Shown here one piece after another: positions 32,344 to 44,593 of a DNA stretch of 64,000 nt. How positions within the stretch are numbered: the stretch's first letter is position 1; each line of letters begins with the position of its first letter. This DNA comes from Candidatus Hydrogenedentota bacterium. Lineage in GTDB: Bacteria > Hydrogenedentota > Hydrogenedentia > Hydrogenedentales > JAEUWI01. A program made the position numbers and the translations under genes. A model generated the notes under the pieces. It did no database searches, was not told the origin of the DNA, and saw only the letters and a list, made by a program, of their open reading frames with translations. The stretch lies in contig JAHBVV010000008.1 in NCBI GenBank assembly GCA_019637335.1, positions 149,876 to 213,875 on the forward strand, in the 5' to 3' direction.

Positions 32344-34437
32344 GTGGCTCGTTCACTCCCCCTGGACAAAGTGCGCAACATCGGTATCATGGCGCACATC
32401 GACGCGGGTAAGACCACCGTAACGGAGCGCATTCTGTATTTCTCCGGGCGCGTTCACCGTGTCGGCGAGGTGCATGACGGCGCCGCGACGATGGACTACA
32501 TGGAGCAGGAGCGCGAGCGCGGCATTACGATTACGTCGGCGGCGACGGCGTGTTCCTGGAAAGACCACAAAATCAACATTATCGACACGCCGGGCCACGT
32601 GGACTTCACCGCCGAGGTGGAGCGCAGCCTGCGCGTACTGGACGGCGCGGTGGCGGTGTTTTGCGCGGTGGCGGGCGTGCAGCCGCAGTCCGAGACGGTG
32701 TGGCGCCAGGCCGATCGCTATCATGTTCCGCGGATGGCCTTTATTAACAAGATGGACCGCGTCGGCGCGAACTTCGAGAAGGCGGTTGCCAGCATGAAAG
32801 ACCGCCTGGGCGCGAATCCGGTCCCGATCCAGCTTCCCATCGGCGCCGAGGACGACTTCAACGGGGTGATCGACCTGGTCACCATGAAAGCCTATACGTG
32901 GGAAGGCCAGGGTATCGAAGTGAAGCCGGTGGAGATGGATGTGCCAGCGGACCTGAAGGACCAGGCCGAAGAGTGGCGTCACAACCTCGTGGAAGCCGCG
33001 GCCGAAGCCGATGAATCGCTCATGGAAAAGTATTTCGCGGAGGAGGAGCTGACGGTCGACGAGATCCGCGCGGGCATCCGCAAGGGCACAATCGCCGGCA
33101 ACTTCACGCCGGTGGTTTGCGGCACGGCGCTCCGGAGCAAGGGCGTCCAGTTGATGATGGACGCGGTGACGTATTACCTGCCCTCGCCGGTGGATGTGGA
33201 TGAGATTCACGGCACGGTGCCCCACGAGCCCGAGAAGAAGCTTTCGCGCAAGCCCGCGGACAACGAGCCGTTCTCCGCGCTGGCCTTCAAGATCATTACC
33301 GACCCGCACGTGGGCCGTCTTACCTTCATCCGCGTGTACTCCGGCGTCCTGAGCGCGGGGGACCAGGTCCTCAATGCGCGCACGGGCAAGAAAGAGCGCC
33401 TGGGCCGCCTGCTCGAAATGCACGCCAACGAGCGCTCCGACCTTCAGGAGCTGCGGGCCGGCGATATCGGCGCGGTAATCGGCTGTAAGAACACGACGAC
33501 CGGCGACACGCTTTGCGACGCCGACAAGACCATCGCGCTTATGGCGGTGGACTTCCCCGAGCCGGTGGTTCACATCGCCATCGAGCCGAAGACCAAGGCC
33601 GACCAGGACAAGATGTCCGAAGCGCTGGTCAAGCTTTCCGACGAGGACCCGACGTTCCGCGTGCGGAGCGACGAAGAAACCGGCCAGACGATTATCGCGG
33701 GGATGGGCGAGCTTCACCTCGACATCATCGTGGACCGCATGAAGCGCGAGTTCAAGGTCGAAGCCAACATCGGCAAGCCGATGGTGGCGTACCGCGAATC
33801 CATCCGGAAGCCGGCCCAGGGCGAGATGAAGTTTGTCCGCCAGTCCGGCGGCCGGGGCCAGTACGGCCACGTGGTGCTGACGCTGGAGCCGGGCGACCCG
33901 GGTTCGGGCTTCACGTTCGAAAGCAAGATTGTGGGCGGCGTGATCCCCAAGGAATACATTCCCGCCGTGGAAAAAGGCTGCAAGGAAGCGGTCGAGTCCG
34001 GCGTGATTACGGGCTACCCGATGGTGGACGTGAAGGTGGTTCTGACCTTCGGCTCGTACCACGAGGTGGACTCTTCGGAAATGGCGTTCCAGATTGCCGG
34101 GTCGATGGCCCTGAAGGCCGCCGCGCCGAAGGCGTCGCCGGTGCTGCTGGAGCCGGTGATGAAGGTGGAGGTGATAACGCCGGACGAGTACACCGGCGAA
34201 GTGATTGGCGACTTCAACAGCCGCCGCGGCCGCCTGGAGGGCATGGAGAGCGAAGGCAGCACGCAGACGATCAAGGCGTTCGTGCCGCTCGCGGAGATGT
34301 TCGGCTATGCGAACTCGCTGCGCTCCCGCACCCAGGGCCGCGCGTCCTACAGCATGGAATTTGCGAATTACGAGCCCGCGCCGACCGGCGTGGCCAACGA
34401 GATTATGGAAAAGGCCGGCAGCAGCTTCCGCTTCTAG
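32344..34437 (+). CDS. fusA: Elongation factor G
   Basis: 697 residues from GTG, with AGAGGA upstream. GTPase motifs: [15 protein letters not shown] (P-loop), [10 protein letters not shown] (switch I), DTPGHVDF (G3), NKMDRVGA (G4). Domain II-V markers include [54 protein letters not shown] and [26 protein letters not shown]. It drives translocation of tRNA and mRNA. Full length; canonical placement between rpsG and tuf. Confidence 0.98.
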   Translation: MARSLPLDKVRNIGIMAHIDAGKTTVTERILYFSGRVHRVGEVHDGAATMDYMEQERERGITITSAATACSWKDHKINIIDTPGHVDFTAEVERSLRVLDGAVAVFCAVAGVQPQSETVWRQADRYHVPRMAFINKMDRVGANFEKAVASMKDRLGANPVPIQLPIGAEDDFNGVIDLVTMKAYTWEGQGIEVKPVEMDVPADLKDQAEEWRHNLVEAAAEADESLMEKYFAEEELTVDEIRAGIRKGTIAGNFTPVVCGTALRSKGVQLMMDAVTYYLPSPVDVDEIHGTVPHEPEKKLSRKPADNEPFSALAFKIITDPHVGRLTFIRVYSGVLSAGDQVLNARTGKKERLGRLLEMHANERSDLQELRAGDIGAVIGCKNTTTGDTLCDADKTIALMAVDFPEPVVHIAIEPKTKADQDKMSEALVKLSDEDPTFRVRSDEETGQTIIAGMGELHLDIIVDRMKREFKVEANIGKPMVAYRESIRKPAQGEMKFVRQSGGRGQYGHVVLTLEPGDPGSGFTFESKIVGGVIPKEYIPAVEKGCKEAVESGVITGYPMVDVKVVLTFGSYHEVDSSEMAFQIAGSMALKAAAPKASPVLLEPVMKVEVITPDEYTGEVIGDFNSRRGRLEGMESEGSTQTIKAFVPLAEMFGYANSLRSRTQGRASYSMEFANYEPAPTGVANEIMEKAGSSFRF

Positions 34438-34518
34438 CCGCACCCTTGTTCCGAACCGTATCGATCCAGAATGGCTGACCGGCCGCGTTAGCAGCCCGAA
34501 AGAAGGAGAAAGAAGACC

Positions 34519-35709
<1,191 letters not shown>

Positions 35710-35719
35710 GTACCGTGCG

Positions 35720-35744
35720 CCCCCGCCTCCCCGAGAGGCGGGGG
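35720..35744 (+). other. GC-rich hairpin between tuf and rpsJ
   Basis: Perfect 9-bp stem CCCCCGCCT / AGGCGGGGG with a 7-base loop. There is no T-run, so it is more likely an attenuation or processing structure than a full terminator at the str/S10 junction. Confidence 0.5.
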
Positions 35745-35801
35745 CCCGCATGAGATTGGAACTAAGGCGCCACCGCTTCGGCGTTAGCTTGGAGACAGTC
35801 A

Positions 35802-36113
35802 ATGGCTGCGAGCCACAAGATACGAATCAAATTGCGGGCCTACGACCACCGCCTGCTGGACCAGTCCGCGCAGGAGATCGTCGCGGCCGCCCAGCGCACG
35901 GGCGCCGGCGTTCACGGCCCGATCCCGCTGCCGACGAACACGACCAAGTACACCGTGCTGCGGGGACCGCACATCGACAAGAAGTCCCGCGAGCAGTTCG
36001 AAAGCCGGACGCACAAGCGCTTGATGGACATCGTGAACCCCACGGCCTCCACCGTGGACGCGCTGATGAAACTGGTGCTGCCGGCCGGCGTGGACGTGGA
36101 AATCAAGCAATAG
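35802..36113 (+). CDS. rpsJ: 30S ribosomal protein S10
   Basis: 103 residues. [51 protein letters not shown] and VDVEIKQ are diagnostic. It belongs to the head of the 30S subunit; it also pairs with NusB in antitermination. GGAG lies upstream of the ATG. First gene of the S10 section. Confidence 0.97.
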   Translation: MAASHKIRIKLRAYDHRLLDQSAQEIVAAAQRTGAGVHGPIPLPTNTTKYTVLRGPHIDKKSREQFESRTHKRLMDIVNPTASTVDALMKLVLPAGVDVEIKQ

Positions 36114-36177
36114 CCCAGAGCGAACGAATGCGCGCCTGCGCGCTGGTTCGCAGGGCGGTGTAAGGATTACCAAGAAC

Positions 36178-36813
36178 ATGGTAAATGGACTGTTAGGGCG
36201 AAAGCTGGGCATGACCCGGGTGTTCACCGAAGACGGGCGCTGGATACACGTGACCCTCGTCGAGGCGGGCCCCTGCACGGTCATCCAGAAGAAGACCCAG
36301 GATTCCGATGGCTACGACGCGATACAGGTCGGCTTTGGCGAGGCCCGGGAATCCCGGCTGAACAAGCCGCAGCTCGGCCATTTCAAGAAGGCGGGCCAGG
36401 CCCCGAAGCAGGTCCTCCGCGAGTTTCGCGTGCAGGCGGACGCCGAGCTGAACGTCGGCGACGAGATCCGCAACGACATATTCAAGGCGGGCGATCGCGT
36501 GGACGTGTCGGGCACGAGCAAGGGCAAGGGCTTTGCCGGCGTAATCAAGCGGCACGGCATGGGCGGCGGCCCCGGCGCGCACGGCTCGCACTTCCACCGC
36601 GCGCCCGGCTCGATCGGCCAGAGTGCGGATCCGTCCAAGGTCTACAAGGGCAAGCGCCTTCCGGGCCGGATGGGTAACAACAACCGCACGACCCAGAACA
36701 TAGAAATCGTGGACGTCGACGCCGAAAAGAACCTGCTGCTGCTCCGCGGGGCGGTTCCGGGCGCGAACGGCGGGGTAGTCGTCCTGCAACGCAGCGTGAA
36801 GGGAGCCAAGTAA
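36178..36813 (+). CDS. rplC: 50S ribosomal protein L3
   Basis: 211 residues, normal length. GLLGRKLGMTRVF, the loop KGKGFAGVIKRHGMGGGPGAHGSHFHRAPGSIG reaching the peptidyl-transferase region, and KRLPGRMGNNNRTTQNIEIVDVD are present. One of the two assembly-initiating large-subunit proteins. Confidence 0.97.
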   Translation: MVNGLLGRKLGMTRVFTEDGRWIHVTLVEAGPCTVIQKKTQDSDGYDAIQVGFGEARESRLNKPQLGHFKKAGQAPKQVLREFRVQADAELNVGDEIRNDIFKAGDRVDVSGTSKGKGFAGVIKRHGMGGGPGAHGSHFHRAPGSIGQSADPSKVYKGKRLPGRMGNNNRTTQNIEIVDVDAEKNLLLLRGAVPGANGGVVVLQRSVKGAK

Positions 36814-36815
36814 CC

Positions 36816-37442
36816 ATGGCAACCTTGAAACTAGTCAATATGAACGGCGAAGAACAGGGCGGTGTTGAAGCCAGCGACGCCATCTTCAATGTCGAAGAGA
36901 ACGCGGCGATGGTCCATGAGGTGGTCCTCGCGCTTCGCAACGCGCAGCGCCAGGGCACGCACAAGACCAAGACCCGCCGCGAAGTAAGCGGCGGCGGCGC
37001 GAAGCCGTTCCGCCAGAAGGGGACGGGCCGGGCGCGCCAGGGTTCGACGCGCGAGCCGCAGATGCGCGGCGGCGGCACGGTCCACGGTCCGGTGCCTCGG
37101 AGCTACCGGCAGAACGTGACCAAGAAGGTCCGCCGCCAGGCGCTCTGCTGCGTGTTGAGCGATCGCTTCCGCCGCGAACGGCTGAGTGTGATCCAGGGCT
37201 TGCAGCTTGAAGGCATCAAGACCAAGCCGGTCGCCGAGATGCTTGACAAGGTGTCGCGCGAAGGCCGCAAGACGCTGCTGGTCACGGCGGGCTACGACGA
37301 GAATATTCTTCTGTCCTCGCGGAACATCGAACGGGTGACCGTGCGCACCGCGGAGGAAGTGAATACCCTGGATGTGCTGGCGGCGGTTCGCGTGGTGGTG
37401 CAGGAGGAGGCGCTGGCGAAACTTGAGGAGCGGCTGTCATGA
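36816..37442 (+). CDS. rplD: 50S ribosomal protein L4
   Basis: 208 residues, starting 2 bases after rplC. The tunnel-constriction loop TKTRREVSGGGAKPFRQKGTGRARQGSTREPQMRGGG is intact. L4 is the usual autoregulator of the S10 operon; no leader target was identified here. Its stop overlaps the rplW start (ATGA). Confidence 0.96.
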   Translation: MATLKLVNMNGEEQGGVEASDAIFNVEENAAMVHEVVLALRNAQRQGTHKTKTRREVSGGGAKPFRQKGTGRARQGSTREPQMRGGGTVHGPVPRSYRQNVTKKVRRQALCCVLSDRFRRERLSVIQGLQLEGIKTKPVAEMLDKVSREGRKTLLVTAGYDENILLSSRNIERVTVRTAEEVNTLDVLAAVRVVVQEEALAKLEERLS

Positions 37443-37735
37443 GCCAACTTTCCCCGTACCAGATAGTCAAGCGGCCGATCATCACCGAGGAATCGCAGAT
37501 TCAGACGGTGAAGGGCGCGCAGTACACGTTTGCGGTGGCCCCCGCGGCCAACAAGAACCAGATTCGCGAGGCGATCGAGGCGATCTTTCCGGAAGTCAAG
37601 GTGGTGCGCGTCAACACCATGAACTACGACGGCAAAGTGAAGCGCCAGTTGGGCTCCCGGAAGGTCGGGCGCCGCGCCAAGTGGAAAAAAGCCATCGTCA
37701 CCCTTCGGGATGGCGACAAAATCGAACTGATCTGA
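37439..37735 (+). CDS. rplW: 50S ribosomal protein L23
   Basis: 98 residues, translationally coupled to rplD by a 4-base overlap. [15 protein letters not shown] and [33 protein letters not shown] are family blocks. It sits at the tunnel exit, the docking site for trigger factor and SRP. Confidence 0.96.
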   Translation: MSQLSPYQIVKRPIITEESQIQTVKGAQYTFAVAPAANKNQIREAIEAIFPEVKVVRVNTMNYDGKVKRQLGSRKVGRRAKWKKAIVTLRDGDKIELI

Positions 37736-37748
37736 CGGAGTATCCGGT

Positions 37749-38576
37749 ATGCCTCTGAAGCGATTTAAGCCCTATACCCCCTCGCGGCGGGAGATGACCG
37801 TCGCGGATTACTCCGTGTTGACCGTGTCGAAGCCGGAGAAGAAGCTCACCGAGCCGAATCCGCGCAGCGGCGGCCGCAACAACAACGGCCGCATCACGAT
37901 GCGCCGGCGCGGCGGCGGGCACAAGCGCCTGTACCGCGTAATCGACTACCGCCGCGACAAGGACGGCATCCCGGCGCGCGTCGCGACGATCGAATACGAT
38001 CCGAACCGGAGCGCGCATATCGCGCTGCTGGTGTACGCGGACGGCGAGAAGCGCTACATGGTCGCCCCGAAGGGCCTCCAGGTGGGCGCGCAGGTGATGA
38101 GCGGCGAGAAGGTGGAGTTTGAGCTGGGCAACTGCATGACGCTCAGCAACATGCCGCTGGGCACGAACGTGCACAATGTTGAATTGGTCCCGGGCCGGGG
38201 CGGGCAGATCGCGCGATCGGCGGGCAACGGCTGCCAGCTGCTGGCGAAGGAAGGCAAGCACGTGGTGCTGCGGCTTCCCTCGGGCGAGATGCGGCGCGTG
38301 CAGAGCAACTGCCGGGCGACGATCGGCGAGGTCGGCAACGAAGAGCATTCGAATATCAACCTGGGCAAGGCCGGTCGCAAGCGCTGGCTTGGCCGGCGCC
38401 CGAAGGTTCGCGGCGTGGCGATGAACCCGGTGGATCACCCGCACGGCGGCGGCGAGGGCCGCACGTCCGGCGGCCGGCACCCGGTGAGCCCGTGGGGCAT
38501 GCCGACGAAGGGCTTCAAGACCCGCAAGAAGAAGAACCGCTCGAACAAGTTTATCATCAGGCGCCGCAACGCCTGA
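37749..38576 (+). CDS. rplB: 50S ribosomal protein L2
   Basis: 275 residues. [41 protein letters not shown], and the highly conserved [31 protein letters not shown] block with the peptidyl-transferase-proximal His. Full length. Confidence 0.98.
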   Translation: MPLKRFKPYTPSRREMTVADYSVLTVSKPEKKLTEPNPRSGGRNNNGRITMRRRGGGHKRLYRVIDYRRDKDGIPARVATIEYDPNRSAHIALLVYADGEKRYMVAPKGLQVGAQVMSGEKVEFELGNCMTLSNMPLGTNVHNVELVPGRGGQIARSAGNGCQLLAKEGKHVVLRLPSGEMRRVQSNCRATIGEVGNEEHSNINLGKAGRKRWLGRRPKVRGVAMNPVDHPHGGGEGRTSGGRHPVSPWGMPTKGFKTRKKKNRSNKFIIRRRNA

Positions 38577-38603
38577 TACAGGCTGGTCTAAAGGAGAATT
38601 ATT

Positions 38604-38861
38604 GTGTCGCGTTCAGTCAAGAAAGGCTTCTTCGCCGACGAGCACCTGCTCAATAAAGTTGACGCACAGCAGCGCACGGGCGACCGGAAGGTCATCAAGA
38701 CCTGGTCGCGCCGCTCCACGGTCATTCCCGACATGGTCGGCCTCACGATAGCGGTGCACAACGGCAAGACCCACCTGCCGGTGTTTATAACGGAGAATAT
38801 GGTGGGTCACAAGCTGGGCGAGTTTGCCCCGACCCGGACGTTCCGCGGACACAAGAAATAA
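38604..38861 (+). CDS. rpsS: 30S ribosomal protein S19
   Basis: 85 residues from GTG, with AAGGAG upstream. [66 protein letters not shown] is diagnostic. Binds the 16S 3' domain with S13. A short GTTCCCCGC/GCGGGGAAC hairpin (38885-38904) lies before rplV. Confidence 0.97.
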   Translation: MSRSVKKGFFADEHLLNKVDAQQRTGDRKVIKTWSRRSTVIPDMVGLTIAVHNGKTHLPVFITENMVGHKLGEFAPTRTFRGHKK

Positions 38862-38918
38862 CGGATCGAAAGTGATTAGGCGCGGTTCCCCGCAGGCGGG
38901 GAACGCGGGAGATAAACG

Positions 38919-39269
38919 ATGGCAGTAGCGACAGCCAAGGTCATGAACTTACAGATTTCCGCGCGTAAGGTGCGCCTGGTGGCGGACCTGGTCCGCGGCC
39001 AGAAGGTGTCCGACGCGCGCGATATCCTTCGCTTCACGGTGAAGGGCGCGGCGAAACCGCTGTTGAAACTGCTCGATTCGGCGGTGGCCAACGCGGACTA
39101 CGCGGCGCGCGAGACGCACGACGACGTGGACACGGACGAGATGGTTGTTGAACATATTGTGGTAAACGAAGGCCGCACGCTGCAACGGTACCAGCCCGCG
39201 CCCCGCGGACGCGCCGCCCGGATTCGGAAGCGCAGCAGCCACGTGGAAATCCGGATAGCGAACGAGTAG
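38919..39269 (+). CDS. rplV: 50S ribosomal protein L22
   Basis: 116 residues. The exit-tunnel hairpin region [29 protein letters not shown] and N-terminal [25 protein letters not shown] are clear. Normal length for the family. Confidence 0.97.
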   Translation: MAVATAKVMNLQISARKVRLVADLVRGQKVSDARDILRFTVKGAAKPLLKLLDSAVANADYAARETHDDVDTDEMVVEHIVVNEGRTLQRYQPAPRGRAARIRKRSSHVEIRIANE

Positions 39270-39280
39270 AGGAGCATATT

Positions 39281-40042
39281 GTGGGTCAGAAGGTACATCC
39301 AAACGGATTTCGCCTGGGCGTCATCCAGAACTGGTCTTCGCTGTGGTTCGCGACGAACAAGAACTACGCCGACCTGCTTCACGAAGATCTGAAGCTGCGC
39401 GCCTACGTCAAGAAGCGCCTCTACCACACGGGCGTGGCCAAGATCGATCTTGAGCGCGCGGGCCGTAAGACGAAGATACACATCTACACGGCGCGCCCGG
39501 GCCTGGTGATCGGGCAGCGCGGCGCGGAAGTGGATAAGCTCCGGTACGAGCTGGAGCAGCTGACGGGCCACGAGATGATGATCAACATCCACGAGGTTCT
39601 CAGCCCCGAACTTTGCGCTACGCTGGTTGCGGAGAGCATCGCGCAGCAGCTCGAGCGGCGCATGTCGTTCCGGCGGGTGATGAAGAAGGCGGTGCAGAAC
39701 ACGATGCGCCTGGGCGCGAAGGGCATCCGCCTTCGGGTGGCCGGCCGCCTGAACGGCGCGGAAATTGCGCGCTCGGAGAACACGGCGGAAGGCAGCGTGC
39801 CGCTGCACACGCTGCGGGCGAACATCGACTACGGCGTGGCGACGGCGCACACGACCTACGGATGCATCGGCGTGAAGGCGTGGATCTACCATGGCGACAT
39901 GCTTCCCGGCGAGCGGGTGACGACGATCGGCGGCGAGCGCTCGGGCGCGCAGCCGGCGGGCCAGCCCCAGGGCGGGCGGCGCGGCGGCGGCGATCGGGGC
40001 GGCCGCTCCGGCGGCGGTTCGCGCGGCCGCGACAACGACTAG
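39281..40042 (+). CDS. rpsC: 30S ribosomal protein S3
   Basis: 253 residues from [35 protein letters not shown], the KH domain with [14 protein letters not shown], and [14 protein letters not shown] are conserved; S3 forms part of the mRNA entry channel with helicase activity. The last ~40 residues are a Gly/Arg/Asp-rich low-complexity tail ([16 protein letters not shown]), an RNA-binding-like extension beyond the core fold. Confidence 0.97.
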   Translation: MGQKVHPNGFRLGVIQNWSSLWFATNKNYADLLHEDLKLRAYVKKRLYHTGVAKIDLERAGRKTKIHIYTARPGLVIGQRGAEVDKLRYELEQLTGHEMMINIHEVLSPELCATLVAESIAQQLERRMSFRRVMKKAVQNTMRLGAKGIRLRVAGRLNGAEIARSENTAEGSVPLHTLRANIDYGVATAHTTYGCIGVKAWIYHGDMLPGERVTTIGGERSGAQPAGQPQGGRRGGGDRGGRSGGGSRGRDND

Positions 40043-40055
40043 GAGTGCATGAATC

Positions 40056-40463
40056 ATGTTGATGCCAAAGCGAGTAAAGCACCGCAAACAGCAGCGCGGC
40101 CGGCGTACGGGCGCGGCGAAGGGCGGTTCGAATATAGATTTCGGCGAATTCGGGCTGAAGGCGTTGCAGGACGGCTGGATTACCGCCCGGCAGATCGAGG
40201 CGGCCCGTATCGCGATCACGCGCCACATCAAGCGCGGCGGCAAGGTGTTCATCCGGGTGTTCCCGGATAAGCCGATTACCAAGAAGCCTGCGGAAGTCCG
40301 CATGGGTAAGGGTAAGGGCGCGCCGGAAGCGTGGGTGGCGGTGGTGAAGCCGGGCCGGATCATGTTTGAGATCGAGGGCGTTTCCGAGGAGCTGGCCCGC
40401 GAGGCGATCAGCCGCGCCGGCTACAAGCTGCCGATCAAGACGAAGTTCGTGGCGCGCGGCTAG
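40056..40463 (+). CDS. rplP: 50S ribosomal protein L16
   Basis: 135 residues; AGGAG 10 bases before the ATG (the ATG two codons later is also possible). [22 protein letters not shown], the conserved [72 protein letters not shown] region identifies it. Contacts A-site tRNA. Confidence 0.97.
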   Translation: MLMPKRVKHRKQQRGRRTGAAKGGSNIDFGEFGLKALQDGWITARQIEAARIAITRHIKRGGKVFIRVFPDKPITKKPAEVRMGKGKGAPEAWVAVVKPGRIMFEIEGVSEELAREAISRAGYKLPIKTKFVARG

Positions 40464-40482
40464 GCCGGCAAGGAGACAGACT

Positions 40483-40692
40483 GTGAAAGCGATCGAACTT
40501 AGAGACAAGGACAACGAGACGTTGTTGAAGTACATCCGCGAGCGCGAGAACGACGTGAGCAGCTTCCGTATGCAGCTGGCGACCGGCGCCGTGGAGAATA
40601 CGCGCGCGGCCCGGTCCGCGCGGCGCGACATAGCGCGGATCAAGACGATTCTCAGAGAGCGCGAAATTGCCGAATCGAAAGGCGGGAAGTAA
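40483..40692 (+). CDS. rpmC: 50S ribosomal protein L29
   Basis: 69 residues from the GTG at 40483, preceded by AAGGAGA. It is a two-helix protein: KAIELRDKDNETLLKYIRERENDVSSFRMQLATG and NTRAARSARRDIARIKTILRER, the usual L29 pattern. Located at the tunnel exit beside L23. Only 3 bases separate it from rpsQ. Confidence 0.93.
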   Translation: MKAIELRDKDNETLLKYIRERENDVSSFRMQLATGAVENTRAARSARRDIARIKTILREREIAESKGGK

Positions 40693-40695
40693 ACG

Positions 40696-40977
40696 ATGAG
40701 CGTAGAGCCCCAGGCCGTGGATAGTGGACGCGGACGCCGCAAGGAGCGCGTCGGATTCGTTACGAGCACCGCGATGGACAAGACCATCACCGTATCGGTG
40801 GAGGGCGTGAAGTACCACCCGCTCTACAAGAAGGCGATGAAGTCGACGAAGAAGTACAAGGCCCACGACGAAGAGAACACCTGCAACGTCGGCGACCTGG
40901 TCCGTATCAAGGAGACCCGCCCGCTGAGCAAGACGAAGTGCTGGCGGCTGGTGGAAGTGGTGAAGCGCGCCGACTGA
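40696..40977 (+). CDS. rpsQ: 30S ribosomal protein S17
   Basis: 93 residues with a slightly extended basic N-terminus ([20 protein letters not shown]). The OB-fold core reads [70 protein letters not shown]. Assembly protein of the 5' domain of 16S rRNA. Confidence 0.97.
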   Translation: MSVEPQAVDSGRGRRKERVGFVTSTAMDKTITVSVEGVKYHPLYKKAMKSTKKYKAHDEENTCNVGDLVRIKETRPLSKTKCWRLVEVVKRAD

Positions 40978-41031
40978 TTTCCGTCGGGTGGCGCGGTGGC
41001 ACGGTTCCGATGACGATAAAGGTTCGAGAGC

Positions 41032-41400
41032 ATGATTCAGATATATTCGCGATTGAAAGTTGCCGATAATTCCGGCGCGCGGCAGCTCCGCGTCATCCAG
41101 GTGATGGGCGGTTCCAAGCGGCGCTACGCCGGGCTGGGCGATATCATCACCGCGAGCGTGCGCGAGGCGCTTCCCAACTCCAACATCAAGAAGGGCGACG
41201 TCGTGAAGGCGGTGGTGGTGCGTATACGCCAGGACACGCAGCGCCCGGACGGGACGACGATCCGCTTCGATAGTAACGCGGCGGTGCTTATTAACGCGAA
41301 CAAAGAGCCCCGGGGCACGCGCATCTTCGGGCCGGTTCCGCGCGAGTTGCGCGAGCGCGGCTTCATGCGGATTCTGTCCCTGGCCCCCGAAGTGGTATAG
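41032..41400 (+). CDS. rplN: 50S ribosomal protein L14
   Basis: 122 residues, family-standard length. [56 protein letters not shown] and [30 protein letters not shown] are diagnostic; forms an intersubunit bridge. Confidence 0.98.
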   Translation: MIQIYSRLKVADNSGARQLRVIQVMGGSKRRYAGLGDIITASVREALPNSNIKKGDVVKAVVVRIRQDTQRPDGTTIRFDSNAAVLINANKEPRGTRIFGPVPRELRERGFMRILSLAPEVV

Positions 41401-41410
41401 GAAACAAGCA

Positions 41411-41725
41411 ATGAACATTCGGAAGAACGATACCGTTCTGGTTATCCGCGGCGAGAGCGCGGGCCAGCGGGGGCGCGTGCTCGAAGTGCAGCGGAGCAAG
41501 GATCGCGTGCTCGTCGAGGGCCTGAACATGATGAAGCGCCACACCCGGGCGAGTTCCCGGAGCCAGTCCGGCGGGATCGTGGAGCGCGAAGCCCCGATTC
41601 ACATCTCGAACGTGATGCCGTGGTGCGAGGCGATCAACGGGCCGTCCCCGATTGTCATGAAGACCCTGGAAGACGGCCGCCGGGTCCGCACGTGGAAGGC
41701 CACGGGCGAGACCCTGGACGACTAA
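41411..41725 (+). CDS. rplX: 50S ribosomal protein L24
   Basis: 104 residues. A KOW motif opens the protein ([42 protein letters not shown]) followed by [18 protein letters not shown]. Early assembly protein near the tunnel exit. Confidence 0.96.
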   Translation: MNIRKNDTVLVIRGESAGQRGRVLEVQRSKDRVLVEGLNMMKRHTRASSRSQSGGIVEREAPIHISNVMPWCEAINGPSPIVMKTLEDGRRVRTWKATGETLDD

Positions 41726-41771
41726 TCACCCGGCGCGCGGCGCGGTAACGAGAATTCAGGAGCGGCATACG

Positions 41772-42317
41772 ATGCCTTCAGCACTCAAGCAACGATATAA
41801 AGACAGCATACGCGGGGAACTCCAGAAGGAGTTCGAGATCAAGAACGTGATGCAGGTCCCGGAAATTGAAAAGGTGGTGGTGAACATGGGCGTGGGCGAG
41901 GCGATCGGCGACGCGCGGCTTCTTGAGACGGCGGCGGAGCAGCTGGCGCTGATCACGGGCCAGTGCCCGAGCGTCCGGGCGGCGCGGAAGTCGATCTCGA
42001 ACTTCAAGCTTCGCGAGGGCGTGAAGATCGCGTGCATGGTCACGCTTCGCGGCGAGCGGATGTACGAGTTCATGGACCGGCTTTTCAACGTGGCCATGCC
42101 CCGTGTCCGCGACTTCCGCGGCGTATCGCCGAAGGCCTTTGACAAGTTCGGCAACTACACGCTGGGCATCAAGGAGCTGACGATATTCCCGGAAGTGGAC
42201 CAGGATAAGGTGGACCGCCCCCGCGGGATGAACATAACCTTTGTGGTGAAGAACAGCAATACGGCGGATTCGAGCCGGGAACTGCTGCGTAAACTCGGCA
42301 TGCCCTTTGCCAACTAG
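41772..42317 (+). CDS. rplE: 50S ribosomal protein L5
   Basis: 181 residues. [64 protein letters not shown] and [43 protein letters not shown] are conserved. Binds 5S rRNA and contacts the P-site tRNA. Confidence 0.97.
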   Translation: MPSALKQRYKDSIRGELQKEFEIKNVMQVPEIEKVVVNMGVGEAIGDARLLETAAEQLALITGQCPSVRAARKSISNFKLREGVKIACMVTLRGERMYEFMDRLFNVAMPRVRDFRGVSPKAFDKFGNYTLGIKELTIFPEVDQDKVDRPRGMNITFVVKNSNTADSSRELLRKLGMPFAN

Positions 42318-42340
42318 CGGCGCCGCTGCAGGAGAGAATT

Positions 42341-42526
42341 GTGGCCAAGAAATCGATGATAGCGAAGTGCAAGCGCCCCCCGAAATTCAAGGTGCGGGCG
42401 TACAACCGGTGCCGGGCGTGCGGCCGGCCGAAGGCCTTCATTCGCAAGTACCAGATCTGCCGCATCTGCTTCCGGACGCTGGCCCTCGAGGGCAAGCTGC
42501 CGGGTGTGACGAAATCCAGTTGGTAA
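42341..42526 (+). CDS. rpsN: 30S ribosomal protein S14, zinc-binding (type Z)
   Basis: 61 residues from GTG. This is the short zinc-ribbon paralog: CRACGRP and CRICF supply four cysteine ligands; [38 protein letters not shown] is typical. The longer zinc-independent form is not in the window. Confidence 0.97.
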   Translation: MAKKSMIAKCKRPPKFKVRAYNRCRACGRPKAFIRKYQICRICFRTLALEGKLPGVTKSSW

Positions 42527-42573
42527 GAAACGGCCTCGCCCCGGCGCGCGGTTGAATAAGGAATGAATGCCCC

Positions 42574-42972
42574 ATGTCAATGAGTGATCCGATTGCCGAT
42601 CTGCTTACGCGCGTGCGCAATGCCGTGCAGGCGCGCCAGGCCACGGTCGATGTGCCGGCCTCCCGGTTGAAGGTGGAGATTTGCCGCGTGATGAAGGAGG
42701 AGGGCTATATCAGCGACTACACGGTGGTCGAGCAGCCCGCTCCCGGTTCCATCCGCATCCACCTGAAGTATGCGCGCGACCGGCGCTCTGTGGTGCAGGG
42801 CCTCAAGCGGGTCAGCAAGCCGAGCCTTCGCGTGTACGTGGGGAGCCAGGACATCAAGCCGGTGTGCAGCGGGCTTGGGATTTCGATCCTGAGCACGTCG
42901 CAGGGCGTGATGACGGGCAAGCAGGCGCGGATCGCAAAGGTTGGCGGCGAGGTGCTGTGCGAGGTCTGGTAA
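42574..42972 (+). CDS. rpsH: 30S ribosomal protein S8
   Basis: 132 residues. MSDPIADLLTRVRNAVQARQ, MKEEGYISDYTVVE and ISILSTSQGVMTGKQARIAKVGGEVLCEVW mark the family. In E. coli S8 represses the spc operon by binding near rplE; no such site was resolved here. Confidence 0.97.
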   Translation: MSMSDPIADLLTRVRNAVQARQATVDVPASRLKVEICRVMKEEGYISDYTVVEQPAPGSIRIHLKYARDRRSVVQGLKRVSKPSLRVYVGSQDIKPVCSGLGISILSTSQGVMTGKQARIAKVGGEVLCEVW

Positions 42973-43048
42973 GGCCGCGCCGCTCCGCCCGCCCGATAGA
43001 AGTGAAGTAAACAAGCCGCCCCGGCGGCAGGTGAAAGGATAGCAGGTC

Positions 43049-43588
43049 GTGTCACGAGTAGGAAATCTTCCCGTGCCCATCCCCGATGGCGTAACGTGTG
43101 AGCTCCGCGGGAGCACGCTGGCGGTATCGGGCCCGAAGGGCAAGCTGGAGCAGACCTTCCAGCCCCAGATCGGCATCGAGATAAACGGCGGCGAGATCGT
43201 GGTGACACGCCCGACCGAGGAAGCGCAGGACCGCGCGTTCCAGGGCCTTACGCGGGCGCTGATCAACAACATGGTGGTTGGCGTATCGCAGGGCTACGAG
43301 CGGGTGCTTGTGATCGAGGGCGTGGGCTACCGCGCGTCGCTCCAGGGCTCGTCGCTGAACTTGCTGCTTGGCTACAGCCACCCGATCGCGGTGGAGGCCC
43401 CGCAGGGCGTCACGTTTGCGGTGGACGGCCAGCAGACGATCCGGATCAGCGGGATCGACAAGCAGCAGGTGGGCCAGGTCGCGGCGAACGTGCGCGCGTT
43501 CCGGAAGCCTGAGCCGTACAAGGGCAAGGGCATTCGCTACCAGGACGAGCGCGTACGCCGCAAAGTTGGCAAGTCCGGCTCCAAGTAA
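43049..43588 (+). CDS. rplF: 50S ribosomal protein L6
   Basis: 179 residues from GTG, with AAAGGA upstream. SRVGNLPVPIPDGVTCELRGSTLAVSGPKGKLEQTF, and the C-terminal GIDKQQVGQVAANVRAFRKPEPYKGKGIRYQDERVRRKVGKSG signature. Binds near the factor-binding site. Confidence 0.97.
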   Translation: MSRVGNLPVPIPDGVTCELRGSTLAVSGPKGKLEQTFQPQIGIEINGGEIVVTRPTEEAQDRAFQGLTRALINNMVVGVSQGYERVLVIEGVGYRASLQGSSLNLLLGYSHPIAVEAPQGVTFAVDGQQTIRISGIDKQQVGQVAANVRAFRKPEPYKGKGIRYQDERVRRKVGKSGSK

Positions 43589-43629
43589 CATGAGATACCG
43601 CGCGCGCCGCGGATTATGAAAGAGACACC

Positions 43630-43986
43630 ATGGCCAAGAAGACGACGGTAACGAAAGTGATGCTGGAACGGCGGAAGCGCCGCATCCGCCTGCGGCTTTC
43701 GGGCACGCCCGAGCAGCCCCGGCTGCGGGTGACCCGCTCGACGAAGCACATTTACGCACAGATCATTGACGATACGAGTGGCACGACGCTGGCGGCGGCC
43801 TCCTCGGTGGCGCTGAAGATTGCGGGGGGCAACATCGAGGCCGCGAAGCAGGTTGGGAAGTCCCTGGCGCAGCAGGCCATGGAGAAGAATATCGCAAAAG
43901 TCTGTTTTGACCGGGGCGGACGCCTCTATCACGGCCGAGTAAAGGCGCTGGCCGACGCAGCGCGCGAAACGGGCCTTCAATTCTAG
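43630..43986 (+). CDS. rplR: 50S ribosomal protein L18
   Basis: 118 residues. [49 protein letters not shown] and [28 protein letters not shown] are standard. 5S rRNA-binding protein. Confidence 0.97.
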   Translation: MAKKTTVTKVMLERRKRRIRLRLSGTPEQPRLRVTRSTKHIYAQIIDDTSGTTLAAASSVALKIAGGNIEAAKQVGKSLAQQAMEKNIAKVCFDRGGRLYHGRVKALADAARETGLQF

Positions 43987-43996
43987 GAGCATTCTC

Positions 43997-44530
43997 TTGA
44001 GTACTGATCGTGGCAACAAACGGGAAAAGCGCAGTCGCGAACCCCAGGAAAAAGATTCGGAATTCATCGAGCACGTGGTCAAGATTTACCGCGTTGCGAA
44101 GGTGGTGAAGGGCGGGCGCCGCTTCAGCTTCAGCGCGATTGTGGTCGTCGGTGACGGCAAGGGCCGCGTGGGCGCCGCCATGGGTAAGGCGACGGAAGTG
44201 CCCAACGCGATCCGGAAGGCGATCGAGCGCGCGCGCAAGGACATGATCCGGGTCCCGATCGTGAACACGACTGTACCGCACGAGACGCTTGGCGAATCGG
44301 ACGCGGCGGCGGTGATGTTGAAGCCGGCCTCCCTGGGCACGGGGATTGTGGCCGGCGGCCCGGTGCGCGCGGTTGTGGAAGCGGCGGGTTACCAGAACAT
44401 CCTGACGAAGTCGCTCGGTTCGAATAACGCGACGAATGTGGTCTGGGCGACGCTTGAGGGCCTGAAGACCCTTAAGACCGCCGAGCAGATCGCGGCGATG
44501 CGCGGTCGCGAAGTGGCCGAGATTCTTTAA
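43997..44530 (+). CDS. rpsE: 30S ribosomal protein S5
   Basis: 177 residues from a TTG with AGGAG upstream. Conserved [62 protein letters not shown] and [44 protein letters not shown]. Fidelity protein at the mRNA entry channel. The 63 bases that follow hold no L30 gene. Confidence 0.97.
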   Translation: MSTDRGNKREKRSREPQEKDSEFIEHVVKIYRVAKVVKGGRRFSFSAIVVVGDGKGRVGAAMGKATEVPNAIRKAIERARKDMIRVPIVNTTVPHETLGESDAAAVMLKPASLGTGIVAGGPVRAVVEAAGYQNILTKSLGSNNATNVVWATLEGLKTLKTAEQIAAMRGREVAEIL

Positions 44531-44593
44531 TTGCCACCAGCGGGCTGTTACCCGGCAACGGGCCGGCTCCCGACGGAAGAAAGCCATAACGAC

